Below are positions 1 through 9,580 of a stretch of 64,000 bases of DNA, piece by piece. The DNA is from Halpernia humi (lineage in GTDB: Bacteria; Bacteroidota; Bacteroidia; Flavobacteriales; Weeksellaceae), in contig NZ_FNUS01000001.1 in NCBI RefSeq assembly GCF_900108025.1, positions 620,001 through 684,000 on the forward strand, read 5' to 3'. Every line of letters starts with the position of its first letter. The first letter of the stretch is position 1. The translations under genes were made by a program, and so were the position numbers. A model generated the notes under the pieces. That model was given only the letters and a program-made list of their open reading frames with translations. It had not been told where the DNA came from and searched no databases.

Positions 1-256
1 GACCAGTTGGCAGGTTTTGCTTATAACCTTGTTCATTTACAATTTTAGATTTCACAAATTTTTTAATAAAAAACTTCGCAATCGCATTTGTTTTTTTATG
101 CTTTTGAGGTTCGTAAACCAATTCATAAGAAACATTGCAATGCGCTAACATTTGATCCACACTCATTCTCCCCCATTTTCCTTGGCTCTTGGGCGTTAGA
201 TTATTGATTCTATCAATATAAGTTTGCGCATCTTTTGCGTCGAAAATATTTTGCAT
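1..256 (-). CDS. DUF1569/DinB-like protein, partial (C-terminus outside window)
   Basis: The minus-strand frame opens with ATG at 256 and stays open to the window edge, giving 85 residues that begin MQNIFDAKDAQTYIDRIN. The segment 'GRMSVDQMLAHCNVSYE' contains a histidine in the position typical of DUF1569 proteins of the DinB-like four-helix fold, which often bind a divalent metal through histidines. No substrate is known for most members and none can be deduced here. It lies downstream of the alpha-2-macroglobulin gene, with the palindrome array between them. The family call rests on the N-terminal pattern only. Confidence 0.7.
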   Translation of the reverse strand, partial: MQNIFDAKDAQTYIDRINNLTPKSQGKWGRMSVDQMLAHCNVSYELVYEPQKHKKTNAIAKFFIKKFVKSKIVNEQGYKQNLPTG

Positions 257-305
257 GGTTATTAGTTTTATCAAATTTATTAATTTTCCAAATAACTTTA
301 AAAAA

Positions 306-487
306 AACTTTGTCAAAGTTACTATTGTAATGCTTTAAAACTTTGACAAAGTGGAGAAAAAATAAAAAATTAAGTGAAATTGAAATTAATGCAAAACTTT
401 GTCAAAGTTACTATTTTTACGCTTTAAAACTTTGACAAAGCGTGAAGTAAAAAAACTTTGTCAAAGATTTTTAAACTTTGACAAAGT
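306..487. repeat. Three stem-loop units built from ACTTTGTCAAAGT palindromes
   Basis: AACTTTGTCAAAGTT starts at 306, 395 and (shorter) 454. Each copy is followed by its reverse complement AACTTTGACAAAG, starting at 339, 428 and 474. Each pair can form a hairpin with a stem of up to 14 bp. The loops of units 1 and 2 share an ACTATT...GCTTTAA core. The array fills the gap between the alpha-2-macroglobulin stop and the next minus-strand gene. It may act as a terminator or be a flavobacterial REP-like element. It is the A/T-rich counterpart of the CCTTGTCAAGG repeats near 59.2 kb. Confidence 0.85.
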
Positions 488-490
488 AAA

Positions 491-3400
491 TTATTTTTCC
501 AGAATTTCGACTTTTGTTCCCTGCGTTCTCGCATTCATTTCTGGGGCGTAATAATTTTGCAAAGTGGTAATTCCGTTGCTGAAGGTTCCCGCTGCATTGC
601 AAATATAATCGTACTCAAAAACGTATTTTCCTTTCGGCATTTGCTCAATGTAGAAGTTTGTGGAAGCATCTTTTGTGCTTTGATAATAGCCGAGATTATT
701 TTTCCATCTGTAGCCAGAAATCACATTTACAGGTTCAAATCCTGCAGCGCGCATATCTTTTAAATGGATGAATTCCATTGGTCGGTCGGTGTTCAAAATC
801 ATCCGAACTGTTACACGATCGCCAATTTTTAACGGTGAATTTTCATTAATTTTTTGCAATTCTTCGCCGTTTACAGTTTTCACTTTTTTATATAATTCTT
901 TGGTGATAGAAATAAAATTTTCAGAAGATTTTATTTTATCTAAATCTTCATAATATTGCCAAAATAAACCACCTTGCACAATTCCTGCGCCAGGTTTTGT
1001 GATGGTAACTGTTCCTAATTTTTTATTTAAAACATCGGATTTTACAGTAGATTTCACATAACCTGTTGCTTTGGTATCAGGATTTTTCAATTCTTTTCCG
1101 CCCCAAACGATTGTTGATTTGTCTGAATCTGAACTCGTCCAAGATTGCCCAGAATTTAAAATCGTAAAAATAACTTCCGCCGTTCCGCGAGAGGTTTCCC
1201 AAGAATTAACTTTTTTCTGTGTGATCAGCCAAATTTTCATTTCTTCAATAAATTTTTGGTCTTCTGGTTTTAATTGGTTAAACGCATCCAAAGCGCCTGC
1301 TTCGTTCACAACTTTAGAAGAAAACCAACCCCAATCGCTGAAATTTTGTTTCCAATAAACGCCTTGAGTTTCGCTTTGGGTGGAAGTTTCTTTTAAATAA
1401 GTTAATAATTTATCCGATAAAGATTTCAATCCATATTCATTAAATAAAAGCGCACTTCTGTGCAAACCAAAAAAGGTAAAATCTTTGATATCAGCAGTTT
1501 TCGCTTTTTCTATCATCAATTTTTTTAATGCTAAACCTTTACCAGAAAGCGGGAAATCTTTTTCCCAATAATGTCGGGCATCCAAATAATCTAAATTGGC
1601 GTTACTCCACGGTTTGGCTTCTCTGATGTCATAATAACGCTCCATTTCGCCATCTACATAAGTTACCAATTTTTTCACCATTTCTTTTTGCTCAGAAGAC
1701 TGGTAATCTTGTAAATTTCCTTTCAACCAAACATTAATTTTACCAAGATTTTTTAAAATGTAAAGTGATGAATAATAGGAACTTGGATAGCCAGAATACC
1801 AAGAAAATCCGCCATCTGGATTTTGCAATTTTTGCAGATCTGTCCAATCGTCGTTTATGGAATTTCTCATGGTGTTCGCATCAAAAAGTCGCGCTAATTT
1901 TTCCATTTGTTCGGTTTCATTTTTGGCGTCTAAAACCCACGGTGTCTCTTCTAAAAGCAATTGTTTTAATTCCTGATTTTTCTCTAAATTACTTTTTAAT
2001 AGACCTTTAGATTGGTATTCTTCGAAAACCGTTTTCAATTTTGGGTTGGCCTTAAAAATTTCACTTGCCAAAACATCGGCAAACCATTTATTAAAAACCA
2101 CATCTGCGGAAAGATTGCTATCGTTTTTCAAACTTGGCAACGCAAACATAATTTCCCAAATTGGGTTGGTTGTTAATTCCAACGTATTTGAAACATTTTG
2201 CGCCGTTTTAGAAGTGTTATTTTTTAAAGCATCCAACACAAAAGTTTTGGTTTCGCCTTGTTTTACAAAAATCGGAACGGCATCTGTAACGAGCATTCTG
2301 TTTGGTAAAATGGCAATTGCTTTTTGTTCTCCATCAGAATACGAAGTATTCAAAGTCCCCATAGTCCCCTTTAGGGGATTTAGGGGCTCGGTTTTCGCAA
2401 CCACTTTTAAAATAATTGAAGACACATTATTCGGAACTTTTAAAGTCCAGTTTACGACACCATTTCCATTTTCTTTTAAACTAAATGGTTTTTGAGTTTC
2501 ATTTAAATTAAATTGATTTGAAATGTCTTCATTCGTAAAAGCGTCTAAAATCTGCAACTGCGCTACTCCACTTAAAGGTTTATCGACCAAACTCGACAAT
2601 TTTGTTTGTAAAATCAGTTGATCACCTTCTCGCAAAAACCGTGGATAATTTGGCGTTACTGAAAATTCTTTTTGAGTAACCACAGATTTTTCTAAATAGG
2701 CAGATTCTGCATTTTTGGTATGCGCTAGAAACATCACTTTCCATTGAGTTAATGCTTCCGGCGAGGTAAATTCGAAAGAAATATTGCCATCTTTATCGGT
2801 TCGTAATTGCGGATAAAAAAACGCGGTTTCGTTTAGATTTTGGCGAACTGGAATATTATCTAAATTTTCTGCAGGCGCTTTTACTACTTTTTTTCCATAT
2901 CCAACTTGTACAACTTCTTCAATATTTTTATCTGTAGTAATTGAATCTTTTCTAACAGCCATATATTTTGCAACTGGAGCCGGCATCGCCCGCTGAACAG
3001 AAACTCCTGGAGCTTCACCAACTAAAAAATTACTAGCATTACCTTCACTATCATAAACTGCTGATTCATAAATTAAAACACCATCAAACCATTGAAATTG
3101 CGGCATCATTATATAATTGCGCTTCAAATACGGCAATCTTTTGCTGTAACTTCTATTTTCTAAATATTGATTTTCAGTGTAATAATTGAAACTCGAATAA
3201 TCTCTTTTTAGACTTTGCCAATCATAAGAATTAACTGCAAATTGATCGAGAGATTGGTCGTACATATTGGCCAAAACTTCTGCATTTACGGCATCTTTTC
3301 CATCGCCAAGAATTTTTAAAGTCCATTTTTCTTTTGCGCCGGGTTCTAATTTATCCCGAAAAGTGGTGGTTTCTATGCGCAAAGGTTTTTTATCTGATTT

Positions 3401-6400
3401 AATAATTAAATTAAAATTTTCAGTTTTCACATCATTAAAAGCAACCAATTGCACTTGAACATTTAAGGAATTTATGCTTTCATCTTTCGGCAAAGAAATT
3501 TCATATTTTAAAACCCCATTTTTTAAAGTTTTCTGCTCCATTTTTTGAGGAGATTTTCCGTCTTGCACAAAAATATTAACCACAGCATTTGGAATAGCAG
3601 AATAAATATAAATTTCCGCTTTCTCATTTCTATCCAATTCTTTGGTTGGATTTAAAACTTCTAAAAACGGCTTTTGATTTTTGGCTAAAAACTTTTGACT
3701 AAAGACTTCAAATGTTTTTTCGGCTTTAATGGTGTCGCTTCCTTCAATATTATAAAGTTCGAGTTTATATTTTCCAGCTTTCAAAGAGCCAAGATTTAGG
3801 ATTTCAGAATCAAGATTTATTGCGCCATCATTTTGGTTTTTTGTTCTTGGCTCTTGAATCTTCTCTGAAATTACCATTTCAACTTTATCTTTCAATTCTG
3901 ATTTATCATAATAATCGTGCGGAAATTTTTTGATAAATTCTTCCTTAGAAAAAACGGGCGCATCTTGATTTGCATTTTTGAAATTACTTCTAATCACGCG
4001 GTTTTCAGGTTCAATCTTAGACAATTTTACATGATAAGATTTATCTAAATTTTGATCGTTGTAGTTTTTAGTCGCCACTTTTACTTTAATATTTTCATCT
4101 GCAAAACTGTTTGGAATGTCTGCTAAATCAATATAATGTGAAACTGAAGCGACTTTAAAATTTTCTGTGGCAGATTGCGTTTCGCCATTAATGTCGGTTA
4201 CGCTTGCTTTAATTTCAAAATTATCTATTTGTATGCCTTCTAATTTTTCATCTTTTTTAAGGTCTAGTTTTATGCTAAACTCTCCTTTTTCATTGGTTTT
4301 TACTTCGCCCAAGATAGAATTTTCATTATCATTTCCGCGCGGATACCACCAGAAATACCGCCATCTGATGTTTTGTTTTTTAATCTCATAATTCACGGTT
4401 ACATTGCTCAAAGCGACACCCGAAAACATCATCGCTTTTCCCTTCACTTCAACTGTTTCGCCGTATTTGTATTCGCCTTTTATCGGCTCGAAATTCACTT
4501 CAAATTTCGGACGTTTGTATTCTTCAACTTGGAAATTTTTATCGCCTTCAATTATATAATCCGTCATTTCATCATCATCGTTATCAACTTCTATAGAAAA
4601 CCGACCATTAAGTTTGCCTTTCGGAAGCGTAAAACTACCATTAACAGAGCCAAAATCATTTGTCGTCAAAGTTTGTTTGTCAATTTCTTCATAATTGGCA
4701 TCATTCAAAACAATGTTTAATTTCACTTTCTTGGCAACAATTTCCTGGTTAGTTTCTCCGCTATAAGCCGTCGCAATTACCTTATAATAAACGGTTTGCC
4801 CAGGTCTATAAATGGCTCTATCTAAAAATATTTGCGCCATTTCCTGATCTTTATTTTTTGGATTTACATAATTTCTATTCCCATAAACTGAAATTAAATC
4901 TACATCATTCGTTTTCGGATCGTTCACCAAATAAGTGCGGTAATAATCATTTGAAGTAGATTTTGGAAATTTAAAATTTCCATCGGAATCAGTCATTAAA
5001 TCAGACTTTATGAGATTTCCATTATTTGTAAATTCATAAAGTTCTAGTTTTCGATTTGTAAGATTTTCACCCGTATTTCTATCTACTAATTTTAAAATTT
5101 TTCCTGAACTTTGGCTTTTATCTGCATAAATAATTCTTGAATTCGTGGCAATAAAAGAAAAACGTTGCGTAATTTCACCATTCACCACATATTCTACCAC
5201 ATAAATTCCACTTGGCAACGGTTTGATTTCCAAAGCGGTAGAATGATTTTTATAATCGTCAAATTTTGGTAAATTGAACTGCTCTTTTCGTACTAATGTT
5301 TTTTTAATCTGCTGAAATAAATTTTGCTCATAAGATCTTTGGGTGTAATTTAAATAATTTTGAAAATCACCATTAACTTTATAAATATTTAATGAAAATT
5401 GGTCTAAATTTTTCGCATTTGCAAGCAATTGAATCGGCTTGTCGGCAAGTGTTTTCTTATCATATTTAATATTTAAAGAAGGCTGTGTAATTTGGTTTTT
5501 TAGCGCTTCAATATTATTACTAAATAACGAATTTGGAAAAGCCAGGTTTACTTTATCAATCCAACTTAAAGCCGTCTTAAATTCCTGCTTTTCCATATAT
5601 TTTTGAATAATACTTTCCGCAATTAAAACCTTAAAATCTCCATTTTCAGGAGAGTTGTAAAGGTTTTCTAATTGTTCTAACTGGTTTTTACAAGCGGAAA
5701 AATCGCATTCATAATTTAATTTTAAAAACTGAAATTGCAATTTTGCATTTCCAGAATTATTTGCAATTAAAGCATTGTAAATCTTCAAAATTTCTTCATG
5801 ATTATCCTTAATTTCATCTTTAGTGAAAAAATCGGCATTTTTTAAAAAATTTATTTCATTAATGGAATTCCAATCTGCCAAAGTTGGGTAATAATTTAGA
5901 TTTTCAGTATCTTGAAAAATCTTTTGGTAAGGCTTTATTTCTACCTTTTCTAATAGACTTTTTTGTGCATTTCTATCTTTAAAATATTGGCTTAAATAAT
6001 TTTTAAAACCCAATCTACTCCAAGTCTCAATTTGTGAAAAATCTTGATTATCTACATTTGTTCTTCCTCTAATTTCCCACGAATGTTCGCTGTAATAATC
6101 TTGGAAAAACTCTCCCAATAATACTTGAAAAATCAACTTTCCATCGCCAGAAAGACTCAGTTCTATGATTTTTAATTTTTCAAAAAATAGGCTTGCTTCA
6201 TTATTTTTTGTATCGTCGTGCGTTTGGTTTAGAATGCTAAATTCTGCCTTTAATGAGCGGATGAGTTGCACAGCATTATTGTCTTTCATTGCTTCTTTTT
6301 GTATTTCTAAAATGATAGGTAAATTAGATTTATATTGCCCGCTTTTATAATTTTCAGAAATTTTATTCCATTGTAAATCGTACTTTTCTTGACTGAAAAA

Positions 6401-6457
6401 GTGAGAAAAAGTCAGTATTAAAAGTAATACTGAGAAAACTTTGGTAAGTATTTTCAT
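491..6457 (-). CDS. Alpha-2-macroglobulin family protein lacking the thioester motif
   Basis: This is a 1988-residue exported protein with an N-terminal signal peptide (hydrophobic residues about 7-21). The middle holds the MG2-type bait/macroglobulin region ('DRAIYRPGQTVYYKV', near residue 550). The A2M domain core follows ('FFYPQLRTDKDGNISFEF', near 1220), then an alpha-helical C-terminal part. Bacterial members are thought to trap or inhibit proteases at the cell envelope. The CxEQ thioester expected just after the 'LPSL' turn near residue 1445 is absent: the region reads SADVVFNKWFADVLASEI with no cysteine. Any trapping would therefore be non-covalent. A SusC-like string, EEVVQVGYGKK, lies near residue 1180. 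Start chosen at the ATG that precedes the signal peptide. Confidence 0.92.
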   Translation of the reverse strand: MKILTKVFSVLLLILTFSHFFSQEKYDLQWNKISENYKSGQYKSNLPIILEIQKEAMKDNNAVQLIRSLKAEFSILNQTHDDTKNNEASLFFEKLKIIELSLSGDGKLIFQVLLGEFFQDYYSEHSWEIRGRTNVDNQDFSQIETWSRLGFKNYLSQYFKDRNAQKSLLEKVEIKPYQKIFQDTENLNYYPTLADWNSINEINFLKNADFFTKDEIKDNHEEILKIYNALIANNSGNAKLQFQFLKLNYECDFSACKNQLEQLENLYNSPENGDFKVLIAESIIQKYMEKQEFKTALSWIDKVNLAFPNSLFSNNIEALKNQITQPSLNIKYDKKTLADKPIQLLANAKNLDQFSLNIYKVNGDFQNYLNYTQRSYEQNLFQQIKKTLVRKEQFNLPKFDDYKNHSTALEIKPLPSGIYVVEYVVNGEITQRFSFIATNSRIIYADKSQSSGKILKLVDRNTGENLTNRKLELYEFTNNGNLIKSDLMTDSDGNFKFPKSTSNDYYRTYLVNDPKTNDVDLISVYGNRNYVNPKNKDQEMAQIFLDRAIYRPGQTVYYKVIATAYSGETNQEIVAKKVKLNIVLNDANYEEIDKQTLTTNDFGSVNGSFTLPKGKLNGRFSIEVDNDDDEMTDYIIEGDKNFQVEEYKRPKFEVNFEPIKGEYKYGETVEVKGKAMMFSGVALSNVTVNYEIKKQNIRWRYFWWYPRGNDNENSILGEVKTNEKGEFSIKLDLKKDEKLEGIQIDNFEIKASVTDINGETQSATENFKVASVSHYIDLADIPNSFADENIKVKVATKNYNDQNLDKSYHVKLSKIEPENRVIRSNFKNANQDAPVFSKEEFIKKFPHDYYDKSELKDKVEMVISEKIQEPRTKNQNDGAINLDSEILNLGSLKAGKYKLELYNIEGSDTIKAEKTFEVFSQKFLAKNQKPFLEVLNPTKELDRNEKAEIYIYSAIPNAVVNIFVQDGKSPQKMEQKTLKNGVLKYEISLPKDESINSLNVQVQLVAFNDVKTENFNLIIKSDKKPLRIETTTFRDKLEPGAKEKWTLKILGDGKDAVNAEVLANMYDQSLDQFAVNSYDWQSLKRDYSSFNYYTENQYLENRSYSKRLPYLKRNYIMMPQFQWFDGVLIYESAVYDSEGNASNFLVGEAPGVSVQRAMPAPVAKYMAVRKDSITTDKNIEEVVQVGYGKKVVKAPAENLDNIPVRQNLNETAFFYPQLRTDKDGNISFEFTSPEALTQWKVMFLAHTKNAESAYLEKSVVTQKEFSVTPNYPRFLREGDQLILQTKLSSLVDKPLSGVAQLQILDAFTNEDISNQFNLNETQKPFSLKENGNGVVNWTLKVPNNVSSIILKVVAKTEPLNPLKGTMGTLNTSYSDGEQKAIAILPNRMLVTDAVPIFVKQGETKTFVLDALKNNTSKTAQNVSNTLELTTNPIWEIMFALPSLKNDSNLSADVVFNKWFADVLASEIFKANPKLKTVFEEYQSKGLLKSNLEKNQELKQLLLEETPWVLDAKNETEQMEKLARLFDANTMRNSINDDWTDLQKLQNPDGGFSWYSGYPSSYYSSLYILKNLGKINVWLKGNLQDYQSSEQKEMVKKLVTYVDGEMERYYDIREAKPWSNANLDYLDARHYWEKDFPLSGKGLALKKLMIEKAKTADIKDFTFFGLHRSALLFNEYGLKSLSDKLLTYLKETSTQSETQGVYWKQNFSDWGWFSSKVVNEAGALDAFNQLKPEDQKFIEEMKIWLITQKKVNSWETSRGTAEVIFTILNSGQSWTSSDSDKSTIVWGGKELKNPDTKATGYVKSTVKSDVLNKKLGTVTITKPGAGIVQGGLFWQYYEDLDKIKSSENFISITKELYKKVKTVNGEELQKINENSPLKIGDRVTVRMILNTDRPMEFIHLKDMRAAGFEPVNVISGYRWKNNLGYYQSTKDASTNFYIEQMPKGKYVFEYDYICNAAGTFSNGITTLQNYYAPEMNARTQGTKVEILEK

Positions 6458-6475
6458 AAAGTTTATTTTTGAAGA

Positions 6476-7234
6476 ATGAATGTTTTAAAATTAAGCAAAA
6501 AATATCTAATTGACAGCCAATTGTATGTCTCGCTGATGGGCACTTGTTTAGCCATTTTTTTTATGCTGAATCAAAACATATTCCGCTTTCCAACTTTGCT
6601 GCTAATTTTTATAACTTATTTCAGCGGTTACATTTATACAAAATACCAAAATAATAAAAAAATTTTATTTAAAGTATTGATTTTCAATTGTATTTGTGGC
6701 TTTCTTTCAATTTTTCTCATCATCTATGATCAACATTTTGAAAGGCTTTGGAGATGGGGAATTATCGTTTTTATAGGTCTTTTATATGATAGTTTTTTCT
6801 TAAAATATTTTATCAGAAAAATTCCACTTTTTAAAGTTTTTTATGTGGGTTTAACTTGGGCGCTAATTAATGGCTGGCTTATTTTACCAGAAATGAATTG
6901 GCCAATATTTTTCATTAGTTGGCTGTTTATCACCGCTTTAGTGCTACCATTTGACATTAGAGATATGAAAGTAGATGATGTGGTCACCTTTCCGCAACTT
7001 ATTGGAATTCAGAATACAAAATATTTCGCTTATTTGTTGGTTTTCAGCAGTTTATCAATATCAATATCGTACTTGCAGCCAATTTATAGTTTTGCTTTAT
7101 TTTTAACAAGCATTTGCACCTTTATTTTAATCTATTTCTCCGAAAATGATAACAAAGAATCTTATTTTTCTTTTTGGGTAGAAACTTGCAGCGCTTTGCC
7201 TCTATTGTTTTTAATTTTACTACAATATTTTTAA
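6476..7234 (+). CDS. UbiA-like prenyltransferase family membrane protein
   Basis: A 252-residue protein with about seven to eight hydrophobic helices spread along its length. Near residue 160 it has FDIRDMKVDD, which matches the second aspartate-rich motif (DxxxD) of UbiA-superfamily prenyltransferases, followed by an 'IGIQNTKYFAYLL' stretch as in that family. The first NDxxDxxxD motif is not evident; the equivalent place reads LLYDSFFLKYF. It may be a divergent or inactive member. It is divergent from the alpha-2-macroglobulin gene with only 18 bases between starts, and lies upstream of recF. The substrate is unknown. Confidence 0.6.
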   Translation: MNVLKLSKKYLIDSQLYVSLMGTCLAIFFMLNQNIFRFPTLLLIFITYFSGYIYTKYQNNKKILFKVLIFNCICGFLSIFLIIYDQHFERLWRWGIIVFIGLLYDSFFLKYFIRKIPLFKVFYVGLTWALINGWLILPEMNWPIFFISWLFITALVLPFDIRDMKVDDVVTFPQLIGIQNTKYFAYLLVFSSLSISISYLQPIYSFALFLTSICTFILIYFSENDNKESYFSFWVETCSALPLLFLILLQYF

Positions 7235-7354
7235 AAAACATTAACTTTACTAAAATTTGCAAGATGGAAAACTTTGAAGAAATTAAAAATAAATTGGTTC
7301 GCGCATTTGGGACAGAAGACAAAATCCTGAAAAATTAAAAAATATTTTAGGAAT

Positions 7355-8434
7355 ATGATCATCCAAAAACTTCAAATTATTAATTTCAAAAACCATACAC
7401 AGAAAAATTTTGATTTATCGCCACAAATCAACTGTTTTGTGGGAAACAATGGCGCCGGGAAAACCAATATTCTCGATGCTTTGCACTATATTTCTGTTGG
7501 GAAAAGTTTTTTAGGAAATTCAGATTTTAATAACATCAAACACGATGAAGATTTTTTCAGTCTAGAAGCGGAAGTTTTAGGAAATGAAAAAACAGATATT
7601 ATCAAGATAATTTTACCTAAAGAAAGTAAAAAATCGATCAAAAAAAACGAGAAAACTTACGACCGTTTATCTGAACATATCGGTTTTTTGCCGAGCGTGA
7701 TTATTTCTCCTTACGATTCTAATTTAATTTCAGACTCTGGAGAAAGCCGCAGAAAATTTATTGATGCGATGATCTCGCAAACAGATTCAGAATATCTTTA
7801 TAATTTAATTCAATATCAAAAAACACTTCAGCAGAGAAATGCTTTGCTTAAAATTTTTGCTAAAAACAGATATTTTGATGCTGAAAATTTGGAAATTTAT
7901 AACGAACCTTTAAGCAAATTTGGAACGGAAATTTTTAACAAAAGAAAATCTTTTTTAGCCGAACTTTTACCTTTTGTGCAGCATTATTACGAAATAATTA
8001 GTGGTGCAAAGGAAGACATTAACTTAATTTACCACTCTGATTTACACGAAGATCATTTTAAAAATATTTTACAAAAAAATCTAGAAAAAGACCGAATTTT
8101 AACTTACACCAGTCGCGGAGTGCACAAAGACGATTTATGGTTTGAAATGAACGGAAATTTAATTAAAAAAATAGGTTCGCAAGGCCAGCAAAAATCTTTT
8201 TTGATTGCGCTGAAATTATCACAAATGAGCAGAATAAAAAAATTAACGGGTAAAACACCAATCCTTTTGTTGGATGATATTTTTGATAAACTAGATGATT
8301 TGCGCGTTTCACAACTTATTTCATTGGTAAATCAGGAAAATTTTGGGCAAATATTTTTGACGGATACCAGCCGAGAACGAACCGAATCTATCGTAAAAAG
8401 GATTAATGAGGAAAGTAAAATTTTTGAATTGTGA
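7355..8434 (+). CDS. recF: DNA replication and repair protein RecF
   Basis: 359 residues, normal for RecF, an SMC-like ATPase that helps load RecA at single-strand gaps. Visible motifs are Walker A GNNGAGKTN (about residues 30-38), the signature region 'GSQGQQKSFLIALKLSQ' and Walker B 'ILLLDDIFDKLD'. The N-terminal 'LQIINFKNH' strand is typical of RecF. It is followed after 84 bases by the DUF721 gene, an arrangement common in Bacteroidota (recF next to a DciA-like gene). The spacer contains a CGCC...GGCG inverted repeat but no T-tract. Confidence 0.96.
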   Translation: MIIQKLQIINFKNHTQKNFDLSPQINCFVGNNGAGKTNILDALHYISVGKSFLGNSDFNNIKHDEDFFSLEAEVLGNEKTDIIKIILPKESKKSIKKNEKTYDRLSEHIGFLPSVIISPYDSNLISDSGESRRKFIDAMISQTDSEYLYNLIQYQKTLQQRNALLKIFAKNRYFDAENLEIYNEPLSKFGTEIFNKRKSFLAELLPFVQHYYEIISGAKEDINLIYHSDLHEDHFKNILQKNLEKDRILTYTSRGVHKDDLWFEMNGNLIKKIGSQGQQKSFLIALKLSQMSRIKKLTGKTPILLLDDIFDKLDDLRVSQLISLVNQENFGQIFLTDTSRERTESIVKRINEESKIFEL

Positions 8435-8518
8435 AATCGCCATTAACAAGTTTGCAAACCAACACCGATGAAGACTAAGGCGATAACATATGATCTTTAA
8501 AAAAATAGAAATCTAAAT

Positions 8519-8809
8519 ATGAAAAAGAAAAGAGAATATCAAAGTTCAGAATTGGTAAAATCCTTTGCAAGATTGAACGGTTTCGAAGATAAATTGCGCG
8601 CGCTTCGTGTAAAAAGTTTTTTGGAAGATTATTTGGATGAATCCCTTTTCAAAGAAGTAAAAAGCATAAATTTAAAGGAAAAAGTTTTAGTTTTACGCAT
8701 TAATTCTTCCATGTTTCGGAATGATTTAAGGCTTAGAAAAAGTTTTTTTCTGAAAAAAATGCAAGAATTAGAAGGCGAAGAACATATTAACGATCTTTTG
8801 ATTTTATAA
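8519..8809 (+). CDS. DUF721 (DciA-like) protein
   Basis: A basic 96-residue protein: a charged N-terminal helix (KKKREYQSSELVKSFA) followed by an alpha/beta segment with 'LVLRINSSMFRNDLRLRKSFFLKKM'-like spacing, as in DUF721. Proteins of this family include DciA, the ancestral helicase loader that works with DnaB. Bacteroidota versions are short like this one. Its position directly after recF supports a role at the replication or repair fork. The exact function in this organism is inferred. Confidence 0.8.
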   Translation: MKKKREYQSSELVKSFARLNGFEDKLRALRVKSFLEDYLDESLFKEVKSINLKEKVLVLRINSSMFRNDLRLRKSFFLKKMQELEGEEHINDLLIL

Positions 8810-8817
8810 TTTAAAAT

Positions 8818-9468
8818 TTATTTTAAAACAACATTATTCATTTGCCGCATAATCCAATTGTGTTTTTTTGAAAGGTAAGTTGATGGGTTTTTTGGATCAT
8901 ATTTCTGCGGATTTGGCAAAATCGCTGCAATCCAAGCTGCTTCACTTTTCGTAAGATTTTTTGCTGATTTTTTAAAATAATATTGGCTCGCTGCTTCTAC
9001 ACCAAAAACGCCGCGACCCATTTCTATTGAGTTTAAGTAACGTTCTAAAATTACATCTTTTCCCCAAACCAACTCAATTGCGAAAGTATAAACCGCTTCT
9101 AAACCTTTGCGAACCCAACTTCTACCCTGCCAAAGAAATATATTTTTTGCCGTTTGTTGTGAAATTGTACTTCCGCCGCGCACCGTTTTTCCTTTCTCAT
9201 TGTGCTTTAAAGCTTTTTCAATTGCTGCATAATCAAATCCGTTGTGCAAATAAAATTTTTGATCTTCAGATGCAATCACCGCTTTTTTCACATAAGTTCC
9301 CATTTCATCGGCGTTTATATAGTCGCGTTCTAATTTTCCGTATTCAATTAAGCCACCAATTTGCGTTAAAGTAATGGGCGGATTAAAAAATTTCCCCCAA
9401 AAAATAAATAAAATATTGGCAAGAATTAAAACGTAAATTATTCTTTTAATTGTTTTCCACATAGTCAA
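8818..9468 (-). CDS. mtgA: Monofunctional biosynthetic peptidoglycan transglycosylase
   Basis: 216 residues: one N-terminal transmembrane helix (about residues 9-25), then a GT51 glycosyltransferase domain that polymerises lipid II into glycan strands on the periplasmic side. The catalytic-glutamate motif ASEDQKF, the 'RGGSTISQQTAKN' motif and 'ERYLNSIEMG' are all present. There is no transpeptidase domain, so this is MtgA and not a bifunctional PBP. It converges with the DUF721 gene, only 8 bases apart, and no separate terminator is visible there. Confidence 0.95.
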   Translation of the reverse strand: MTMWKTIKRIIYVLILANILFIFWGKFFNPPITLTQIGGLIEYGKLERDYINADEMGTYVKKAVIASEDQKFYLHNGFDYAAIEKALKHNEKGKTVRGGSTISQQTAKNIFLWQGRSWVRKGLEAVYTFAIELVWGKDVILERYLNSIEMGRGVFGVEAASQYYFKKSAKNLTKSEAAWIAAILPNPQKYDPKNPSTYLSKKHNWIMRQMNNVVLK

Positions 9469-9580
9469 AATTGAAATACAAAAATAAGGAAATTTTGGCG
9501 AGTATTATTTAAGAACTCGCCTCCAAATGAATTCATTTTTTTTGTAAAATTTGGGCAAACCGTCAATTTATAAAATAAAA

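Noticed and set aside
306-487. Insertion-sequence ends
   Set aside because: No transposase frame and no target duplication; the palindromes repeat in tandem instead of bounding a segment.
2046-2495. Plus-strand 149-codon frame inside the macroglobulin gene
   Set aside because: It lies antisense to a clear long coding frame and its translation shows no recognisable domain; a shadow frame.
4373-4720. Plus-strand 115-codon hydrophobic frame inside the macroglobulin gene
   Set aside because: Phe/Ile-rich antisense shadow of a Lys/Asn/Glu-rich coding strand, not a membrane protein gene.
7264-7338. 24-codon frame between the UbiA-like gene and recF, starting MENFEEIKNKLVRAFG
   Set aside because: Too short to support as a gene without conservation data; it may be a remnant or part of the recF leader.
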